Positions 40,630 to 45,253 of a DNA stretch of 45,253 nt are shown here, piece after piece. The notes beneath the pieces were generated by a model, which made no database searches, was not told the DNA's origin, and worked only from the letters and a program-made list of their open reading frames with translations. The DNA is from Wenzhouxiangella sp. XN24 (GTDB lineage: Bacteria > Pseudomonadota > Gammaproteobacteria > Steroidobacterales > XN24). Within the stretch, counting starts at the first letter, position 1. Each line of letters starts with the position of its first letter. The translations under genes were made by a program, and so were the position numbers. Location: the NCBI RefSeq assembly GCF_011064545.1, contig NZ_JAAMFG010000032.1, positions 1 through 45,253 of the forward strand, given 5' to 3'.

Positions 40630-42015
40630 ATGAAGATCAAAAGGTTTTTCGCGCCGGATATGCGCCGGGCCATCTGCCTGGTTCGCGAGGAGCAGGGGCC
40701 CGACGCGGTCATCCTCTCCACCCGGAACACGGCTGGGGGCGTGGAGATCGTCGCCGCAGTGGACTATGACGCGGAGCTCGTCAACGGCATGTTCGGCGAA
40801 CAGCGCGAACAGCGCGGGCCGGGCGGCACGGCGCCGGGCGAGGATGCCGGCGCGCAAGCCGAGACGGTGAGCGAGGACGTGGTGGCAAAGGCCGACGATC
40901 CCGGCACCACGACGGATGCCGCGGAACGCCGCCCCGAGTCCGATGCGGCCGCCCGGGAGCGGATCATCCGGGCCGCGAACTCGCGTCGCTACGAGACGGC
41001 CGCAGACGATGGTGGCCGTGAGCCTGCCCAGGTCACGCCCGCCGCGTCCCGGCGGACGCCCGCCCCGCGCATCGAATGGACCCAGGACCCGACGCTCTCC
41101 GCGATGCAGGACGAGCTGAAATCACTGCGCGCCATTCTCCAGGACCAGGTGAGCCGGCTCGCGACCGCCGACTACGACCGGCGCGAGCCCGTCCGGGCCG
41201 AGATCGTACGCCGCTTCGTCAAGTTCGGTTTCGACGAGGCGGTGGCGCGCGGCGTCGCGGCCGCCACCACCGACCTCGCAACCCCCGGCGAGGCGTGGCG
41301 GGAGGCGCTGTTCGGCCTCGCGAAGCGCCTGCCGGTGGCCGCCCGCGACCCGCTCGAACAATGCAGCGCCATCGCCCTGGTCGGTGCGACGGGCGTCGGC
41401 AAGACCACCTCCGCTGCCAAGCTCGCCGCCCGGGCCTGCCTGCGCTACGGCAGCAACGCCGTCGCCCTGATCAGCACCGACGATATCCGCGTCGGCGCCC
41501 AACGCCAGCTCGCCTCCTTCGGCCTCCTGCTCGGCCTGCCGGTACGCCAGGCACGTTCCGCGGCCGAGCTGGCGGACCAGCTGGCCGAGTTCGACAACCG
41601 CCGCATCGTGATCATCGACACCGCCGGCATGGGCCAGCGCGACGTGCGCCTGATCGACGAGACGCGCAAGCTCACCCGGGTCGCGGATCTCCAGAGCTAC
41701 CTCGTGCTGTCTGCGAACGTGCAGCGCGAGGTCATGGACGAGATCGTCAACGCCTTCGGCCGCGAGCAGCTGGCCGGGTGCATCCTCACCAAGCTCGATG
41801 AGGCGGCCCGCCTCGGCGCGGCCTTGTCGACCATCGTCAGCCACCAGTTGCCGGTCGCCTTCCTGAGCGAGGGCCAGCGGGTCCCCGAGGACCTGCGCCT
41901 GGCGCGCGCCAAGGACCTGGTCGGACGGGCTTTCGCACCACCCGGTGGCGGATCCCGGAGTCGCACGGCACCGCCCGCCGAGCCTTCGCGGGAGGTGCGC
42001 TATGAGTCAGCATGA
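40630..42015 (+). CDS. flhF: FlhF, SRP-type GTPase for polar flagellum placement
   Basis: This 461-residue GTPase marks the pole where the flagellum forms. The N-terminal block MKIKRFFAPDMRRAICLVRE is the standard FlhF start; a TTG in frame at 40618 is therefore not used. A disordered charged region (about 60-155) leads to the SRP-like NG domain with the P-loop GATGVGKT (252-259), LISTDDIRVGAQRQLASFG and IDTAGMGQRDVRL. Its last 14 bases overlap flhG, the gene for its regulatory partner. Confidence 0.96.
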   Translation: MKIKRFFAPDMRRAICLVREEQGPDAVILSTRNTAGGVEIVAAVDYDAELVNGMFGEQREQRGPGGTAPGEDAGAQAETVSEDVVAKADDPGTTTDAAERRPESDAAARERIIRAANSRRYETAADDGGREPAQVTPAASRRTPAPRIEWTQDPTLSAMQDELKSLRAILQDQVSRLATADYDRREPVRAEIVRRFVKFGFDEAVARGVAAATTDLATPGEAWREALFGLAKRLPVAARDPLEQCSAIALVGATGVGKTTSAAKLAARACLRYGSNAVALISTDDIRVGAQRQLASFGLLLGLPVRQARSAAELADQLAEFDNRRIVIIDTAGMGQRDVRLIDETRKLTRVADLQSYLVLSANVQREVMDEIVNAFGREQLAGCILTKLDEAARLGAALSTIVSHQLPVAFLSEGQRVPEDLRLARAKDLVGRAFAPPGGGSRSRTAPPAEPSREVRYESA

Positions 42016-42892
42016 CGTCGCGCGCCAGGCGAGCGGCCTGGCTTCCTTCCGCCGCCCCCGCCCGGTCAGGGTGATCGCGGTCGCCAGCGGCAAGGGGGGA
42101 GTCGGCAAGACCAACGTGTCCGTGAATCTCGGCGTCGCCTTCGCCGCCATGGGCCGGCGCACCATGCTGCTGGATGCCGACCTCGGCCTGGCCAACGTGG
42201 ACGTGCTGCTCGGGCTGCAGGCGCGGTACAACCTTTCGCATCTGCTCAGCGGCGAGCGTGAACTCGAGGAAATCATGGTGTCGGGGCCCGGCGGGCTGCG
42301 CATCGTGCCGGCGTCCTCGGGTGTGGCGCGCCTCGCCGACCTGGCCTCGGCCGAGCTGAACGGGATCATCGGGGCCTTCAGCAGCCTGTCCGAGGAGGTC
42401 GACGTCCTGATCGTCGATACGGCCGCGGGCATCAGCCCCTCGGTGCTGCAGTTCTGCGTCGCGGCCCAGGAAGTGATGCTGGTGGTCTGCGACGAGCCTT
42501 CCTCGCTCACGGACGCCTACGCGCTGGTCAAGGTGCTGGCCCGCGACCACGCGGTGCGGCGTTTCCACACGATCACCAACCGCGTGGACTCGGTCCAGCA
42601 CGGCCGCAAGCTGCATAACAAGCTGCAGACCGTCTGCGACCGCTTTCTCGACGTCCCGCTCCAGCACATGGGCACGATTCCCGAGGATCCCCTGCTCCGC
42701 CGGGCCGTGCAGATGCAGTCCCCGGTGGTGACGGCCTATCCCTCGAGCCCCGCCTCGCGGGCATTCAAGGAACTGGCCGCCCGTGCCGATAAGCTTCCTG
42801 AACCCCGCGGAATGAGCGGCTGCATCGAGTTCTTCCTGGAACGACTTGCCGGCGCCCATTCACGGGGGGATGGACTGGAGGCGGTGGGATGA
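42002..42892 (+). CDS. flhG: FlhG (FleN), MinD-like ATPase limiting flagellar number
   Basis: This 296-residue MinD-type ATPase controls flagellar number with FlhF and restrains FleQ. The deviant Walker A motif SGKGGVGKT carries Lys31 and Lys36. It is followed by LLDADLGLANVDVLLGLQ, the Walker B-type VDVLIVDTAAGISPSVLQF, and CDEPSSLTDAYALVKVL. The ATG at 42002 is preferred over an upstream in-frame start at 41945 because it gives the family-normal N-terminus and a 14-base overlap with flhF. The C-terminal helix (RLAGAHSRGDGL) could be the membrane-targeting tail. Confidence 0.95.
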   Translation: MSQHDVARQASGLASFRRPRPVRVIAVASGKGGVGKTNVSVNLGVAFAAMGRRTMLLDADLGLANVDVLLGLQARYNLSHLLSGERELEEIMVSGPGGLRIVPASSGVARLADLASAELNGIIGAFSSLSEEVDVLIVDTAAGISPSVLQFCVAAQEVMLVVCDEPSSLTDAYALVKVLARDHAVRRFHTITNRVDSVQHGRKLHNKLQTVCDRFLDVPLQHMGTIPEDPLLRRAVQMQSPVVTAYPSSPASRAFKELAARADKLPEPRGMSGCIEFFLERLAGAHSRGDGLEAVG

Positions 42893-43617
42893 GTGTCTAC
42901 GCCGCAGTCAGGGAGAACGATAGTGACCAGCTGGTCGAACAGCATCTCGGCCTGGTCAAGCGGATTGCGTGCCACCTGCTCGGGAGGTTGCCGTCGAACG
43001 TGTTACTGGATGACCTGGTGCAGTCCGGGACCATCGGCCTGCTGGAGGCTGCGCGGCACTACGACGCCTCGCAGGGCGCCAGTTTCGAGACCTACGCCGG
43101 GATCAGGATTCGCGGCGCGATGCTCGACGAGGTGCGACGCAACGACTGGACGCCGCGCTCGGTACATCGCAACGCGCGGCGGGTTTCGGCGGCCATTCGT
43201 GCGGTGGAAGGCTCCACCGGGCGGGAGGCGCAGGCGAGGGAGATCGCCGCGGCCCTCGAGGTGGGCCTGGACGAGTACCACGCGATGGCGCGGGACTCGG
43301 TGTCCAGCCGCCTCTTCAGCCTCAACGATCTCACCGAGGAAGACGGCAGTTTCGAGGACATGTTGCCGGGGAACGACCCCGGCCCGGCAGAGGAGTTCGA
43401 CCAGGAGGCTTTCCGCCGCGAACTCGCGGTCGCCATCGGCGGTTTGCCGAAGCGGGAGCAGATGGTGATGTCGCTGTATTACGAGCAGGAACTGAACCTG
43501 CGGGAGATCGGCGCGGTGCTCGGCGTGACGGAGTCGCGGGTCTGCCAGTTGCATGGCCAGGCACTGGCAAGAATCCGGGCCCGGCTCGCGAACTGGACGG
43601 ACGACGACGATATGTAA
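42889..43617 (+). CDS. fliA: FliA, flagellar sigma factor (sigma-28)
   Basis: This 242-residue sigma factor transcribes late flagellar and chemotaxis genes. Region 2 is clear (NVLLDDLVQSGTIGLLEAAR, FETYAGIRIRGAMLDEVRRN, DWTPRSVHRNARRV), region 3 follows, and region 4 with its helix-turn-helix ends the protein (LNLREIGAVLGVTESRVCQL, then HGQALARIRARL). The start overlaps the flhG stop (ATGA). FlgM (6013) is its antagonist. Sigma-28-type promoters for its likely targets lie at 4698, 6361, 7247 and 18664. A weak sigma-28-like site inside flhG (42765-42792) could allow self-control. Confidence 0.97.
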   Translation: MSVYAAVRENDSDQLVEQHLGLVKRIACHLLGRLPSNVLLDDLVQSGTIGLLEAARHYDASQGASFETYAGIRIRGAMLDEVRRNDWTPRSVHRNARRVSAAIRAVEGSTGREAQAREIAAALEVGLDEYHAMARDSVSSRLFSLNDLTEEDGSFEDMLPGNDPGPAEEFDQEAFRRELAVAIGGLPKREQMVMSLYYEQELNLREIGAVLGVTESRVCQLHGQALARIRARLANWTDDDDM

Positions 43618-43621
43618 ATAC

Positions 43622-43655
43622 GGCGCGACGGCAGCGAAAGCGAGCCGTGGGCGCC
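43622..43655 (+). other. Three-part hairpin with GAAA loop between fliA and cheY
   Basis: GGCGC/GCGCC (43622-43626, 43651-43655), ACGGC/GCCGT (43628-43632, 43644-43648) and GC/GC close around a GAAA tetraloop (43636-43639). The hairpin ends two bases before the GGAGG ribosome site of cheY. It looks like a real RNA element, perhaps for message stability or spacing of expression. Confidence 0.55.
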
Positions 43656-43657
43656 CT

Positions 43658-43662
43658 GGAGG
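43658..43662 (+). promoter_or_regulatory. Ribosome binding site of cheY (supports GTG start)
   Basis: GGAGG lies five bases upstream of the GTG at 43668. An ATG four codons further in (43680) lacks such a site, so GTG is preferred. Confidence 0.75.
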
Positions 43663-43667
43663 TTTGA

Positions 43668-44075
43668 GTGGACAAGGACATGCGCATCCTCGTGGTGGAT
43701 GACTTCTCGACGATGCGTCGAATCATCAGGAACCTGCTCCGGGAGCTCGGTTTCCAGAACATCCAGGAAGCCGATGACGGCAATACGGCGTGGCCGATGC
43801 TGCAGGCCGGGAATTTCGACTTCCTGGTCACCGACTGGAACATGCCCGGCATGCCGGGCATCGACCTGTTGAAAGCCGTGCGGGCCGATGAGCGACTGAA
43901 AACGATGCCGGTGCTGCTGGTCACCGCCGAGGCCAAGCGCGAACAGATCGTCGAGGCGGCGCAGGCGGGGGTCAACGGGTACATCATCAAGCCGTTCACT
44001 GCCGAGACCCTGCGCGAGAAGCTCGACCGGATCTTCGCCCGCATCGAGGCCGCGCCGGCCGAGGCGGCGTCGTGA
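43668..44075 (+). CDS. cheY: CheY, motor-binding response regulator
   Basis: This 135-residue receiver protein signals from CheA to the motor switch FliM. It has the full active site: Asp11/Asp12, phosphoacceptor Asp56 ([18 protein letters not shown]), Thr86, Lys108, and the conserved Tyr105 in NGYIIKPF. It closely resembles the classical CheY of enteric and polar flagellates and starts at a GTG. A short Ala/Glu/Pro tail extends beyond the domain. CheZ, its phosphatase, overlaps its stop, and a partial cheA follows. Confidence 0.97.
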   Translation: MDKDMRILVVDDFSTMRRIIRNLLRELGFQNIQEADDGNTAWPMLQAGNFDFLVTDWNMPGMPGIDLLKAVRADERLKTMPVLLVTAEAKREQIVEAAQAGVNGYIIKPFTAETLREKLDRIFARIEAAPAEAAS

Positions 44076-44674
44076 GCGCCGCGGCGAGCCGCGAGCAGCG
44101 GCTGGCGACGGCGAAAGCGCTGGTCGCGCACCTGGAAGCGGGCCGGGAGCAGGAGGCCGGGGCGCTGGCACGGGAGCTCGCCGATGCCGAGGGCCTGGCC
44201 GAGGATCTCGGCCGGATGACGCGCGAACTGCACGAGGCGCTGAATGCGCTGCGTGTCGATCCGCGGATCTCGGAGCTGGCCAGCAACGATATTCCGGACG
44301 CGCGGGAGAAGCTCAGCTGGGTGCTGACGCTCACCGAGCAGGCCGCGCACACGGTGATCAGCGCCGTGGAAGAGGGCTTGCCGGTGTCCACCCGGGTCGC
44401 CGAAGACGATTCGGCCAGCGACGCCGTCCGGGCGGCAGGCCAACGCATGCACGAGATTTTCTCCGACATTCTCATGGCGCAGAGCTTCCAGGACCTCAGC
44501 GGCCAGGCCATCCGCCGGGTGATCGAGGTTTCCGGAGAGCTCGAGCGGCGCCTCGCGAGCCTCGTGCAGCGCGCCGGCGGCAAACCGCCCGCCGCGCCCG
44601 TGGCCGGGCCGGGCGCGCAGCGCGTGCAGGGCCAGGACGAAGTGGACGCCCTGCTGTCGGGGCTCGGATTCTGA
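44072..44674 (+). CDS. cheZ: CheZ, CheY phosphatase
   Basis: This 200-residue helical phosphatase removes phosphate from CheY. The catalytic block [19 protein letters not shown] contains Asp141 and Gln145, corresponding to the known catalytic pair. The C-terminal CheY-docking helix is present ([13 protein letters not shown]), after a Pro/Ala-rich linker. It starts at a GTG overlapping the cheY stop (GTGA). A dedicated CheZ supports the view that the right-hand CheA/CheY pair controls the motor. Confidence 0.96.
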   Translation: MSAAASREQRLATAKALVAHLEAGREQEAGALARELADAEGLAEDLGRMTRELHEALNALRVDPRISELASNDIPDAREKLSWVLTLTEQAAHTVISAVEEGLPVSTRVAEDDSASDAVRAAGQRMHEIFSDILMAQSFQDLSGQAIRRVIEVSGELERRLASLVQRAGGKPPAAPVAGPGAQRVQGQDEVDALLSGLGF

Positions 44675-44680
44675 GGACGC

Positions 44681-45253
44681 ATGGATATGCTCGACTCCAA
44701 CGACGAGCTGCTGCAGGACTTCCTGGTCGAAGCCGGGGAGTTGCTGGACGCGCTCGGCGAGCAGCTGATGTCGCTGGAGCAGGCGCCCGATGACAAGGAC
44801 CTGCTGAACGCCTTGTTCCGCAGTTTCCACACCATCAAGGGCGGCGCCGGGTTCATGGGGCTCGGCCCGCTGGTGGAGGTCTGTCATCGCACCGAGGACG
44901 TGTTCAACGGCCTGCGCTCCGACAAGCTGGCGGTCAACGCCGCGCTGATGGACACGGTGCTCGTGGCGGTCGATGCCGTCACCGCGATGTTCGATGCATT
45001 GCGCGCCGGACAGCCGCTGGAGCCCGCGGATCCCGATCTGCTGGCCGCGCTCGAGGCGGTCAACGCCGGCGAGACCGCGCCGGCCCCGGCCGCTCCGACG
45101 GCGCCTTCCGCCGAGGCGCCGCCTGCGACGCCGGCCGCGCCACCGCCCACGGCGATGCCGGCCCCCGCGATGTCGCCGACTTCGGACGACGAGATCACCG
45201 AAGACGAATTCGAACGCCTGCTGGACGAGCTGCAGGGCATCGCGCCGGCCGCA
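44681..45253 (+). CDS. cheA: CheA histidine kinase, second copy (C-terminal part beyond right edge)
   Basis: The first 191 codons of a second CheA run to the window end without a stop. The HPt domain has the phosphorylatable His50 in FRSFHTIKGGAGFMGLGPLV, followed by LVEVCHRTEDVFNGLRSDKL. A long Ala/Pro linker (about 130-165) leads to the acidic segment DDEITEDEFERLLDELQG, typical of CheA proteins of polar-flagellum clusters. It begins six bases after cheZ. With cheY and cheZ it forms the main flagellar chemotaxis system. Kinase domains are not in view. Confidence 0.93.
   Translation, partial: MDMLDSNDELLQDFLVEAGELLDALGEQLMSLEQAPDDKDLLNALFRSFHTIKGGAGFMGLGPLVEVCHRTEDVFNGLRSDKLAVNAALMDTVLVAVDAVTAMFDALRAGQPLEPADPDLLAALEAVNAGETAPAPAAPTAPSAEAPPATPAAPPPTAMPAPAMSPTSDDEITEDEFERLLDELQGIAPAA

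Noticed and set aside
1-45253. Mobile elements, CRISPR arrays, tRNA or rRNA genes, toxin or defence genes
   Set aside because: I read both strands for these and saw no transposase, spaced direct-repeat array, tRNA-like clover pattern or rRNA sequence; the window is filled by flagellar and chemotaxis genes.

Overview
The window is one continuous flagellar and chemotaxis locus of a high-GC, Gram-negative bacterium. It contains P- and L-ring genes (flgH, flgI). The FleQ, FlhF, FlhG, FliA, CheZ, CheV and FlgZ set is typical of polarly flagellated Gammaproteobacteria. The run flgB to flgL, fliC, fliD, fliS, PilZ, fleQ, fliE to fliR, flhBAF, flhG, fliA, cheYZA most resembles Xanthomonadales-type layouts from memory. 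That placement is inference: no rRNA or other taxonomic marker is present. I see no mobile element, tRNA, rRNA or CRISPR array, and no stretch above about 300 bases without a gene.

Left arm, minus strand (1-7144). The first operon, in transcription order, is a STAS-domain protein, a CheY-like regulator, CheA, CheW and a tandem-HAMP chemoreceptor cut by the left edge. A sigma-28-type promoter lies just upstream. Next come flgM-flgN-flgZ (anti-sigma-28 factor, FlgK/FlgL chaperone, c-di-GMP flagellar brake) behind another very good sigma-28 promoter, and then flgA with a sigma-54-like promoter.

Centre, plus strand (7303-23054). cheV is divergent from flgA, and no cheR follows it. flgBCDEFGHIJKL (rod, hook, rings, hook-filament junction) starts from a consensus sigma-54 promoter. 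fliC has a sigma-28 promoter and a GTG start, followed by fliD, fliS, a fliT-like gene and a degenerate PilZ protein.

Right arm, plus strand (23225-45253). fleQ is the master activator. It is followed by a receiver-less sigma-54 activator with its own sigma-54 promoter, which leads into fliEFGHIJ. fliK has its own sigma-54 promoter. fliL has another, with an AT-rich palindrome beside it, and leads fliMNOPQR-flhBA. Then flhF, flhG, fliA, cheY, cheZ and the start of a second cheA cut by the right edge.

How it works together: the promoters suggest a cascade. FleQ with sigma-54 would switch on the second activator and the export and basal-body genes, the hook operon would follow, and FliA (held by FlgM until the hook is finished) would switch on flagellin, the brake operon, probably cheV, and the STAS-CheY-CheA-CheW-receptor operon. 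Two CheA/CheY pairs lie at the two ends. FleQ and FlgZ are likely c-di-GMP readers; a second PilZ protein appears to have lost the binding motifs. The core genes are ordinary. The most unusual points are the kinase-less, receiver-less activator, the second chemosensory operon with its STAS protein, the tandem inserts in flagellin, and several intergenic hairpins and palindromes.
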